The notes under the pieces: model-generated
The model's database searches: none
The model's input: only the letters and a program-made list of their open reading frames with translations
Told to the model about the DNA's origin: nothing
DNA from: Umbilicaria muhlenbergii
Lineage: Eukaryota; Ascomycota; Lecanoromycetes; Umbilicariales; Umbilicariaceae
Direction of reading: 5' to 3'
Assembly (NCBI GenBank): GCA_000611775.1
Contig: KK106984.1
Span: forward strand, 4,441,341-4,505,340
Length of the DNA: 64,000 bases
Position numbers and translations under genes: made by a program
In this document: piece after piece, positions 22,327 to 32,713 of the stretch
How positions within the stretch are numbered: the stretch's first letter is position 1
How the letters are laid out: each line of letters begins with the position of its first letter

Positions 22327-23130
22327 CTGTACCAGTCTATGTATCTAGCCTATGCAACTTCTGAGGGTGGTACCAGGAGTTGGGTGCATGTGGAGATATC
22401 GTAGATGTATTTCGAAGGGCCACTTCGGCGCTAAATTGGATGAGCATGGTATGCACGCGACGCGACAGCGTAGGGCTGAAGATTGGATCTCGGACTGGCC
22501 CGCATAATTCGCCGGGCGAATAGCCCAGGCTCGGGGTAGAGCCCAATCACGAAGAGAGCTATGCGAAACATACGGCCTAGTGGATCTACAAAGTCGCCAT
22601 AGAAGATGTTCTCTCAGATCAATTTCTAGCAATTTAATTGAACGGCCATCCATCGTTACCCTGCGATTGTCGCTTGAGACATAAGGGTGTGACCCCTATC
22701 TAGTTTCCATGCTCCCTTTATACGCATAAGTGTCACGGACCCGGTTATACCTCCTACTCCGTATAATCTTTGGAGATTAGATTTCATGGGTCCTTGATCT
22801 GCCTCTTGTTTTCACGCTTATGGCATTTAAGCTTCCTATGACAGCTGACCATGTTAGTCCTTCGACCTCCAGGCGCATGGACGAAACAAGTGCCAGTCTC
22901 CCGCTGGAGGCGCTCTCTCAAAATCACAATAGTGAAAGCGATATCGTTATCATGGAGTCTATTGCAAGTACAAAATTGTTGGGGCTATCATGTAGCCTTG
23001 AACAGCTATTCATGCCCTCCGTTATTAATATTCACGGGCGACAACGGTTTCCTGCCATAGGCAACAAAACTGTTTGAAAATCAGCCTCGACCTCCCTGCG
23101 CATAAAATGTCAAGCACAGCTCGGGGTGAC
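22327..23130. other. Spacer between ORC4 and the methyltransferase gene
   Basis: It holds the ORC4 promoter, including overlapping ACGCGA motifs at about 22454-22465 (not exact MCB boxes), and the methyltransferase terminator. I see no gene here. Confidence 0.55.
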
Positions 23131-24630
23131 TTACACGGGCCAATAAGTGTGCACCTTCCTCCTCCTCCATTCCGCCCTCACCATCGCCAGCAAAACTTCC
23201 ATCTCCCCAATCTCCCAGCCCAGAAACCTCGTAAAAATAGCTACCGAAATACCGAAAAGACCCTCCAGCATCGCCAACAGAGCATATTGCCCCGACTCCC
23301 GGAGTTTCTCATCTGCAGCCCAAGGGCCGATGGGAAGTTTGAAGTTGCGAATTGTCACGTCTACGAATCCCGCTTCTTCCATGGCCACTCGGAGCTCATC
23401 GCCGGTTAGTCGAAGTTTTTGGCCTGCTCCCTTTAGTGCACCCTCATAGAGAAGATCACACCATTTGGTGATGGCGCTGTTGGGTGGGAGGGAGGAATCA
23501 TCAGTGTTGGTTTCGAGGCTGAATTCTTGGCTTTCAACCCAGCCGCCCGGCTTTAGGGTGCTGAGATTGTCAGTGCTTTGCCTGTAGGGTTCAATCGATA
23601 ATTCTGGAAGATCTTACTTGTAGCTCTCTCGGTAGAAGTCTGCCCAGCTTTTGATAGCGAAGCCGTTCATGATGCGTGTGTGGATGAGGTCAAAACTGTT
23701 GGGTGAGTACGTCCAGGGAGTATCGGTAACGTCGTTGATCTCGAACTGTGCGGGGACTCGTTAATAAGTTGGTGTGCGAAAGTGCGAACAGAGCATGGAT
23801 CGTTCACCTGAACGTTGGGACAAACGCTAGGGCTACCTGTCAGTACCTGTTGGATCTATTGATTGAGACTTCAACTAACAAGGTTGGCTGTATGGGGCTT
23901 AAATCGGTCCCAATTACTAATGAACATCTCAGGTTTTAGACAATGGTGTTAATTTTTCAATTGTCTTCGGTCTCCTTACCTGTGGCAGTTGGATATGCAT
24001 CCCCTGACGCAGAGTTTATCAGTCCTAGATCATCGTTCTTGATATATACAGGCATACTTACCAACGTCCATGGCCCAGATGCCTTGCGTAACATGTTAGG
24101 GTAGGAAGTTTTCCGTCTAGGTGGAAACTTACCTGTTCCGGTGCCAAAATCTATAATACGCTCAGGTTTGTCACCCACAGGGGCAAAGAAAGGTTTATTA
24201 TCGAAGAGTATTCGAAGTCCATGGTATTGAATATCCATTCTAGGCGTGTTAGTTGTGCATTATAATATCGTGCAGGAGAGCTGCGTGAACCTGTCCTGTT
24301 CTTCTTCGTCGTTTGGAAGCACATATTCTTCGCCACATTAGGCTCGAACCGGGACGAAATGTTAAGGAAGGCTTACTGCCAGCTTGGTACTATACGAAAT
24401 TCAACACCAATTCTCGTCTAAAACCATAGTTTATAAACTTACCGCATGATAAGTTCTTCCATGCTCCTGCTCGTAGGCGAATACACTAGATGAGATAGAT
24501 GCCGTAGATGAGGCACTTGGGGAGCGTCAGGTCGCCAGCATCGCGGGTGCTGATTCACGAATTGTGACAGCAGCAGAGGGAGCACTTACGCGTCATCGTA
24601 GGAAGAATCGCCGGCGTCACTCTAATTGCC
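23131..24630 (-). CDS. SAM-dependent methyltransferase, LaeA-like (Methyltransf_23), split into micro-exons
   Basis: Class I methyltransferase of the large fungal LaeA-like family; the substrate is unknown. Following homology on the minus strand, about eleven exons can be placed. N-terminal ones encode ASSTASISSSVFAYEQEHGR, then YVLPNDEEEQDR and MDIQYHGLRILFDNKP, then SAM motif I, RIIDFGTGTG. Next are IWAMDVG, DAYPTAT, VIGTDLSPIQPT, PSVCPNVQ and FEINDVTDTPW, then LKPGGWVESQEF and a last exon ending RRKVHTYWPV. Several exons are tiny: 24377-24389 (13 bases), 24062-24082 (21), 23980-24003 (24), 23880-23916 (37) and 23808-23832 (25), each with GT/AG borders and compatible phase. The start codon is not resolved, and coding sequence is traced only to about 24628. 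With the P450 to the right it may belong to a small metabolic cluster. Confidence 0.8.
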
Positions 24631-26078
24631 GGCCAAGCCAATATCAGTCATGAGCTCATAGTAGGTAATAGGCTCTGCAGGCCACGTGAAAGGTGTGGAA
24701 ATTAGACTTCCATACGGCATGGTCAGACAAGGCATGTACCACCCCATTATCATCCATGACCTCGATGGATTGCCCACGTGATACAGATTATACACAGTAA
24801 AGGCGGAGAAGAAGGTTACTCCTGCTGCACAACACTGAACGGAATAAGAAGTAGAAGGTACAATTTGCTTAGATGATCAAGGTCAACCTCCGTACTATCC
24901 AGCACATGTAAGAATGCGCAAATGATAGAAACAATGGCACGACAGAAGAAGGAATGTCAACGTTAGTCTCGCCCTTTATGCTTCCCCGATCGTGTGCACA
25001 CCCAAAGCAGTGTCGCCGATAGGGGTGCCGCACGCCATGGAGCGCCTAAGCAGCGTGAGCAGGCCGGTACACCAGACGACTGGCGGGCTTATCCGAGCGT
25101 CCTCCATGAGGGAACAGGGTGGGACAAAGAGCCTGGTCGTAGCCTGGCGTTTGGCGTAGGATGAAGCGGTCTTCTGCAAAACAAGAACACGTATCTGCAA
25201 CGTAATCAGTCTGTGCTGTCATCGGGCTCGAACTTGACTTGAAGGCATCGACTAGGTAGGAGGGACAGTCGTGGCTTTAACACGAGTGCACTGGCAACAA
25301 TATTCACGGCTTGACAGGCTATCACTACAGTACGTGGGACGAGTACCCGATCGCTGCACGCCACGGGCTTGACGTTGCGCCTTTGGCGGGGAATCGCCAG
25401 CTGTAGCGTGATTACGCACGTCTAGCGTGTGATAGCCGGCGGTACGGCGCACTTCCGCCCGTGGATGGCGCGAACCCTAGTCCGGGCGCAAGGTTCGTTG
25501 ACCAGTCATTCATCAATCATGCACCCGGTATCACCACTCGCTTCACTCGAATCTCTCGATGCACTCCTCCGCATCGCCTCCTCGACCCGTTCCTCCTCCA
25601 CCCTCAGGGACCTGTTCCCGATCAGACCTTGACCCGACCAGGACATGATTTACACCTGACCAGGAACATGATTTCCACCTTACCCGACTTGGCTCGCTTC
25701 TGGCCCTGTGTTCGTCTCGTCCGTGGTTCGTAAGCCTTCGATTCCGATTGCCCCCCCGGGTACCGCTTCCAGCTCATGCACACCGCAGCAGAGAAATCCC
25801 GCGTTGCAGCATGCAGCGTCTTAGCAAGCTCGGCACCGCCAGCGCATGAACGATTGGTCATGAACCATTGGCAGTGGATCAATACCCACGGACTGAAGAC
25901 GAAATCCTTCCATCGGCCGCATCCCATCGACTTGCTCTTCCATCCCTGTTAGGTCACACAATTCACGTCCCAGGGCAGAGTGCGATACTGAGACGAGTCC
26001 GGAGAGTACCTCAGCTCAAATCCTCCTACCAAGGCGACCATTCCGAACTCCACCTTCCAAGGATCAAGGTCAGCCGAG
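24631..26078. other. Divergent spacer between methyltransferase and P450
   Basis: About 1.4 kb with no gene I can recognise; short open frames on both strands have no family features. It should hold the promoters of the methyltransferase (leftward) and the P450 (rightward). Confidence 0.5.
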
Positions 26079-27938
26079 ATGGCTTTGCCAATGGCAGGGG
26101 CAAGTACAGGCCTGGGCCTAAGCGCCATCGCAATTGCTTGCGCCGTCGCCGTGTTGATCGTCGCTGGTGTTGTAAGCACCGTCCGCTCCTATCGTCGCCT
26201 TCAGCACTTCAAAGGTCCCACCTTGGGATGCTTCTCCGATCTCTGGGTCTTCAAGGCCACAGTGTTGGGCAATCTCAACCAACAGACGTCCGCAGTCTTG
26301 AAGCAATATGGTAGGCCTTGTCATTTAGAATCACCGTCGAGTTACCAAGATCAGTCAACCTGTGACTGACCACGATCGTGCCTCAGGACCTCTTGCCCGG
26401 ATTGGCCCCAACCTTCTGGTCACGGACGACGTGGATCTGCTGCGACACATGAGTGCTGCCAGATCAGTCTACACCAGATCTGACTGGTACGATGGCATGA
26501 AGCTGGACCCAAACGTCAACAACGTCATCTCGGAGAGAAATGACCAGAGGCACGCGGCACTTAGGGCGAAGATGTCCGCCGGGGTATGTTTTTGTCGCAT
26601 GCAAAATGCTTCTTGAGCTAGAGTACTCGACTGTACGCTCGACTGACCACTTATGGGCAGTATTCCGGCAAAGAAAACCCGGAACTCGAGGAATCCATCG
26701 ACGATCGTGTACAAGACCTGGTCAAACTTATCAAACGCAAGTACATCTCAACCGGCACAACTCTAAAAGCGCTTGATTTTGCGCAAGTCGCACAATACTT
26801 CGCCATGGACGTGCTTACCGATGTTGCCTTTGGAGCTCCTTTCGGCTACCTGGACAGAGATGAGGATGTGCATGATTACATCAAGACGATCCGCGCGTTC
26901 ATGCCTGTATTGGAGCTAAAAACCAACCATCCTTCGCTAAATGCCTTGATGAGCAATCGTCTCGTCATAGCCCTTCTCGCACCCACAGCTCATGATAGGA
27001 CGGGCATGGGCAAAGTGATGAGGTAAGTAGAGGCCCCCTTCATATGATGCTCGTAGTGTTGACATTGTTCAGTGTAGCGAGAGAAGTGGTGCAAGCTAGG
27101 TATGGGCCAAAGAAAATTGAGCGTGACGATATGCTCGGGTCGTTTGTTCGCCACGGCTTGAACCAGCAAGAAGCAGAATCGGAGAGTCTTCTGCAGATGT
27201 AAGATTCCTACTCCTAGCCTCTGCTTGAGAGGAATATGCTGATGTTGTTGATCTTCAAAGTATGGCCGGTGCCGATTCGACCGCAACCGCTGTCCGCTGC
27301 ATCTTCCTTCACATTCTAACGAACCCACGTGTTTACTCTCGACTACTCGAGGAAATCCTTAGCGCCGAACAGTCCGGCAGAATCTCCAATCCCATCCGCG
27401 ACGCCGAGTCAAGGCAGCTGCCGTACTTACAAGCCTGCATCAAAGAAGGTCTCCGCGTCTGGCCACCTCTAACGGGTCTCATGACTAAGCGCACACCTCC
27501 GCGTGGCGATACCTTCAAAGGCGTTTTCATCCCAGGGAACACCGACATCTCTTACTCGGCGTGGGCTACCCACCACAATTCGAGGATCTTCGGCGAGGAT
27601 GCCGAGGTGTTTCGGCCGGAACGATGGCTCGAAGCGACCGGGGAGACCTTGAACCGAATGGAAAGATCGGTGGAGTTGGTTTTCGGAAGTGGTCGCTATG
27701 GGTGTCTGGGCAAGAATGTGGCGTTCGTGGAACTCAACAAGGTCTTTGTGGAGGTTTGTAGCTGTGGATCTTTGACTGTGAGTTGAATTCCGCTGACCAG
27801 TATCAGCTTATCCGCCGATTTGACTTCTCCCTGGTCAATCCCATTGCTCCGATGCAGACGAGATGCAATGGTATCTTCCTCCAGTCCGGCATGTACGTCC
27901 GCGTCACAGAACTCAAGCCCTCTGATCGCTGGGCATAG
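26079..27938 (+). CDS. Cytochrome P450 monooxygenase, pisatin-demethylase-like
   Basis: Microsomal heme monooxygenase of the fungal type related to pisatin demethylase; the substrate is unknown. Six exons: 26079-26310, 26387-26583, 26661-27022, 27073-27198, 27261-27753 and 27807-27938, giving 513 residues, a normal length. An N-terminal membrane anchor (AIAIACAVAVLIVAGVV) is followed by the I-helix AGADSTATA, the K-helix ExxR in KEGLR, the FRPERW motif and the heme loop FGSGRYGCLG with the axial Cys. All key residues are present. For the last intron the acceptor TATCAG is preferred over the nearby CCAG, as it yields VFVELIRRFDF. It is divergent from the methyltransferase. Confidence 0.95.
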
Positions 27939-28403
27939 ATGGAGATTGAAAGGAAAGTAGGAAAGTCACTATGGGTCAGCTCAGTACATAGGCTTTCGGT
28001 GGCTAGGGCTCTAGGACTGAAGGGGGCATAGCGCTTCTAACTTGTTCATACCCGTGCTGCGATATTTGAGACTAGGGGATTACAAGAATGATTGAGGTGG
28101 AATTCGAGCATGAGGAGCTGTTGTTACTTGCCTGGAAACCCCTCTACTTTGCTCGTTGGATGTTTCATAGCTTCTTTCTTACTTGTACAATAACGCCTGC
28201 ATCGACCAATATGCTCAGAGAACAACTGGGAGGTCAGTGTCCGTTTATGCACCAGCATCGTTGATGAATATCGTCTGGAAAATTTGGCGACCAATACTTA
28301 CTACGGCCATGCGAGTACACCTCGCACCCTCTTGGGCTCTTTGGGCTGGGAGTCGTCCGAATCAGCGAATAGACCTACCACCCGAAACCTTGGCCAGCCC
28401 TTA
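27939..28403. other. Spacer between P450 and MFS remnant
   Basis: No gene was recognised; the terminator of the P450 is expected here. Confidence 0.5.
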
Positions 28404-29130
28404 CCGGCCCAGCTTCACTCCCCACGCTAGCAGATGCATGAAAGCAAACAGGCCCCCTAATACATTGTTAAGCATAACAGACATCTCCTTGAATAAATAT
28501 GCAAAACTCACCGAAGAAAACAGAATGCACACTCTGCTCGACCCCTTGGTATCACTGCGGCCAATGGAGAAAAGAGCGTCCGTCACCGGACCCCCCACGA
28601 TCTGTGCAATGGTATCGAGCACCGCAATCGTCGTGAACGTCCGAGCATTCCTCGTCTTATCCACCAGCTAGCTGGCGAGCCCTTGTAGCGCCGCTTCGAG
28701 CCCTTGGCCCGCGCTGTCGATCGCAATCGCTGGATGGCGGTTAGAGAATGCGATCTATGACCAGAGAAATTATCTTAGCTTACCGATACCGAGAACAACT
28801 GGAGTTCTGGCGGCCCAGACCGCCGAAGAACAACCGCTATGTGGAATAGGAAACTGGACTTTAGTACTTTCGGATCGAGCTGTTGGGCGTGCACACTGTG
28901 GAGCAGAGGGGAGGATGTCAGGTAGGGCGGTATGCCTGCGGTGGCTAGGGAGGCCCGTACGGCTTGCGAGACTTGTAATTAGGCTGTAAGACGGAGGGAG
29001 AGCGGGAATCGCGATGAGGCGGAGGGGGGCTAGAAGGTGTCGCTTATGATGGCGACTCTTTCTATGACGAACGAGATCAGGCAGAGGAATAGGTTTGGGA
29101 GGAGGGGGAGTTGGAGGACTTCGGTGAGGG
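28404..29130 (-). pseudogene. MFS transporter remnant
   Basis: Minus-strand fragments match the C-terminal half of a fungal major facilitator transporter. In order they are LLPNLFLCLISFVIERVA, a segment around IAVVLRRSG, GIAIDSAGQGLEAALQGLAS and, directly after a TAG stop at 28668-28670, LVDKTRNARTFTTIAVLD and IVGGPVTDALFSIGR. At least two other stops (near 29030 and 28980) lie between fragments and the N-terminal half is missing, so it is a dead gene. It sits beside a P450 and a methyltransferase, where an export pump would be expected in a metabolite cluster. Confidence 0.7.
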
Positions 29131-30123
29131 GCCCGAGGGGTGGGGCGTGTGCTGAGTTGGAACACTGGTGGCGGTATCAGAACCTACAAACTCCGATGGT
29201 CCTGAACAAAGCAAAGACGGTGCAGGTGGAAGATAGTGAAAGCACTCAGTGCCGCCCGATTATATCGGCGACGGATCCATAGTTGATGGCAGTCAAAAGC
29301 CCTAGAGCATGGAAATAAGCCGACAATGAAAACAGGGCTGTGAAAAGCTACGCGCTTGGCATAGACTACCAGGAACAGCTTCGAACAAAATCTTCTACCC
29401 CATGATTATCACAAGCATATTCTGTATCGGCGCCAGTTTGCAAGGACGCTCATCTGTATCCCTCGAATTATGGGAGATTGAAATCGGATGCGAGATATTG
29501 TATTCACGGCATACCTCTCGCCCGATTAAAGGCACAATAGGCACTTGAAGTAGGAAACAGCACACTGGGCACTTGAAGTAGTAACGGCACAATGAGCGCT
29601 TGAAGTAGGAAGGAAGAGAAATTGACCGGTAGGAGAAGCGCGAAAGGGGAAAGAGGAGATGGGTGGCCTTTTGGGGAGAAGATGATAAGATTTGTAAAGA
29701 TGGTCTTGCTCCATATTGAGGTATTACTGCCGCTTGGGTGCGGCGAGTGGAGGGTAGAAATTAGAGGCGGAAAGGGCTCCTCTGCTTCGGAGGAGAGATA
29801 TTTATCGGCGTAATGGGTGGAGTCGGTAACGCATTTCATACACTTGGGTGCGGATGCGGAGCAAAGAGTGCTGGGGGTGGTCATGGTCATAGATTAGAAG
29901 AGGTTAAGATAGAAAATAGTTGTGGTAGGATTGCCGGAATGACACCGCTTCCGAGCCGACCCTGCGGCGTGCCGAGATACATGTATTGCGTGCCGTCTGT
30001 GTGAATCTGCTGGAAAAACCAGCTAACCTGAAGTCGCAAAAATTTGGTTGAATCTTGCTTGTTCATGAGTACACCCAGCTCTTCCGCCGCAAAGCCAACA
30101 ATGTTATACAATCACATAAACAT
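29131..30123. other. Gene-free spacer with a small tandem repeat
   Basis: No gene was recognised. Apart from the repeat at 29534-29612 nothing stands out. Confidence 0.5.
29534..29612. repeat. 27-28-base tandem repeat, about 2.5 copies
   Basis: GGCACTTGAAGTAGGAA then ACAGCACACTG, followed by GGCACTTGAAGTAGTAACGG then CACAATG, followed by a partial AGCGCTTGAAGTAGGA. The conserved core is RGCRCTTGAAGTAG. Confidence 0.75.
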
Positions 30124-31912
30124 TTATCGGTCCTGGAAGAAAACCAGTTCGTCAAAGTCCGCCTCACCCTGTCGAGGCTCCCAAGTTGGCCCGTTCAGCT
30201 CTTTCCCAATCGCGCGCGCCTTCTCCTCCAGTGCCCGACTCGTATCTTTTTCGCCAAGCGTTTCGAGGATACGGGCTAGAAGGTATTGCGTCCGTGCAAT
30301 ATGACCTAGGTAAGCTTCCTCTTTCTCCATCGTTTGTAACAGTCTCGCCGCCAGGTCCCTTGGAGGTGATTAGTAGACTACTTTTCAGATGCTACGGTGG
30401 TACTAACTTCGCTTGGTGGTAGTCACCTCGGCGGGCACTGTGCCAGGCAACCTTATACATAGATGTGAAGACTCCAGGTGACAAGAGGCCATAGAGATTT
30501 TTGCTGATGCTGTAAGCCTCTAAATGCTTTTTGTACGCTTCTTCTTCCTGACCGAGAGACTGGTAGAGATTCCCTGCTCACGTGATACGTTAGTGGTATA
30601 AAACCGAGCGGACGAGTGTCTATTACCGAGACCGAACATCGCCCAGATTGCTCTATGATAGCAAAAAATCAGCAGACTGGGACCAAACTATCAGAAGACC
30701 CATTGAAGCGACATACTGAGGCTTCGCGAATACCCCGTCGCCGAACCGTGCCAGTATCACCTCAAATGCTCGCTTGAAATATTCTTCAGCCTTCTCAGTT
30801 TTGCCCATCTTCGCATAGCACCATCCATAGTAGAGGTATGTGCAGCTGATGTGCTCGGTGTCGTTTCGTTCGTTTTTCATGCGGATATCAAGGCACAACT
30901 TTGAGTACTGCAGTGAGGCCTCATAGTCTCCTAGGGCGATCGACAGCATGGCAAGACTGCCATATGAGGCGGCAATGGTAGGGTCATCGTGTTCTAATCG
31001 GGCGAGCCGAAGGTCCAGGGCCCGCTTCGTCATAGAGACAGCTTCCTCGGGTGTGCGGGCTGGCGCAAGTTTAACTATCTTGACGTGCATCCAAGCTTCA
31101 AAGTGTAGGGCATGCGCAAGAATCAAACCAGTGTCGGAGACCGTGACCTGCTCGCAGGTCAAGCGAGTTATCCGCAACATGTGCTTCGAATGCTGGAATT
31201 TCCCGACTTCGAAGGCATTGCTGGGATGCGAGTTCAGCATTGGTACTTGAAAAGCAGGAAAATCTAGGGATTGAGCCTACCGAGCGACATGCATAGCCAG
31301 GCTGGCAAAATCTTCGGACATCGATAGACGCGACTCAATTGCACGATCAAACTGGACTTTAACGTGAGGCAGGTATGTTTCGCAGACCGACCAGCGAGCC
31401 TGCATATCTTCGCAACCTGTTGATTCAATAAAGAAAAGTCTGGACAGGATGAACGCAGCACTATTACAAGCGGCCTGCTTTCTTTCTCTAGTCATTGATT
31501 CGTATATAGCAGTATGGATCCTGGGGTCGACGGACATCGTCTCTTTCACATTGTCTCTGCTGATCAGTGAGTGGTGTACAAGAGCATTGCTGGCTTCACA
31601 GAAGGCGCCCATAGTACCATACTCATCATCCGGCACCTTGCGCAAGCTAATGAAAGGGAAATCCGGGACATTATCGTGGTTCATAAACATGAGGATGCCG
31701 ATTACAACAAGCGCTGGCACGTTTCCCTCGTCCATCAGCTGTTTAACCGATGTAAGGCAGGAAGTAGCAAAAGTGGAGTCATCGCCGCTGGCCATTTTGC
31801 GATATATCTGCGGTGGAAAGTAAGATTTCAGCATATGAAGAGCCGGTAGGAGGAACTTGATCACTATCTTATAGAAACGATTCATCGGGCACATACCGCT
31901 GCGTTTCACCAA
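30124..31912 (-). CDS. TPR protein resembling the C-terminal half of a fungal STAND/NLR protein
   Basis: Minus-strand exons resemble the part of fungal NB-ARC/NACHT-TPR proteins that follows the ATPase: a DUF7779-like winged-helix segment (PALVVIGILMFMNHDNVPDF, then NALVHHSLISRD and MSVDPRIHTAIYE) and a TPR array. TPR-like helices include TIAASYGSLAMLSIALGDYE, GWCYAKMGKTEKAEEYFKRA, then GNLYQSLGQEEEAYKKHLEA and QYLLARILETLGEKD. The end, FDELVFFQDR, is like the usual tail of this family. Introns near 31241-31277, 30654-30720, 30578-30625 and 30358-30409 fit GT/AG rules, but the first junction is not resolved. I find no P-loop domain upstream. It may therefore be an N-terminally reduced gene, a decayed one, or a family without ATPase. 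Confidence 0.55.
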
Positions 31913-32529
31913 TATCCATGGCAGTCTGTAACATTGCCTGCGGATGTTTCACAACCACATAGGACCCCAGCGCCAGCTGCGATTCAAAGATATCTGATTG
32001 GTAGAGTCTTAGGGTTTCGGAAAGCATGGTTAAGTCGTTCCCCTGTCTTGCAGCTCCCTCTGCCGTTCGCACTGCCCTCGGATCGGCATACTACGCTCAT
32101 CGTGATGTTCATGTGATCAGGTTGTTTCGCAATGACTCCCTGTACATCTCGGAAGCGGATGACAGCACCAGATTGAACTTCAGCACGTGCGCACGGCTTC
32201 TTTGACCCTCTCTGCGGCCTCGGCGAACAGCGCATCAACATGGTGAAAGAGTGTTCGCAAGTCATACTTCGCGGCCTGACCTCGTGCCTAATTTTGGACT
32301 GGGCACGTGTCAGCGACGTAGTCCCGAGGTTGTACCCAGGCACTCGTGGCACTGCTACCGCTACTCCAAAACTACTCCACAAGGGCGCCAAGAACGAAGA
32401 CTGTTGAAGCCTGATATCCGGGTGCTGTCTCATGATGGTTGTCGTTGCCTGCAGACAAGAGGTGGGGATGTTTTTGCCGGTCAGTATAGCAGACGCCTCG
32501 CTGGCATCCTGTGAGTGTAACTTGTTCAT
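31913..32529 (-). other. Possible 5' exons of the TPR gene or a decayed unknown gene
   Basis: The minus strand reads MNKLHSQDASEASAILTG from an ATG at 32529, then protein-like stretches in other frames (KYDLRTLFHHVDALFAEAAE, AVRTAEGAARQGND, then TLRLYQSDIFESQLALGSYV). They look like exons of one gene, but I could not place clean splice sites and do not recognise the family. Confidence 0.35.
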
Positions 32530-32713
32530 TCACGCCCGGTTTCAAGCCGGCCGCGATACTTAATACCCATATGCTTTACACCAGAGCTACAATTGTATCG
32601 ATACTCTCCTTGAACGTTTAACAACAGCTAAAATTATCCATTACCTGGCCGGCACGTTGCACACTTTCTCCACATTTCAAGGAACCAGTACTGGGCAATT
32701 TTTTCAAGCGCCC

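Noticed and set aside
24330-24350. tRNA B-box-like GGCTCGAACCGGGA
   Set aside because: No matching A box or cloverleaf nearby; the site lies within the methyltransferase gene.
28183-28671. Plus-strand open frame over the MFS remnant
   Set aside because: The minus strand carries the transporter motifs; the plus frame is its shadow.
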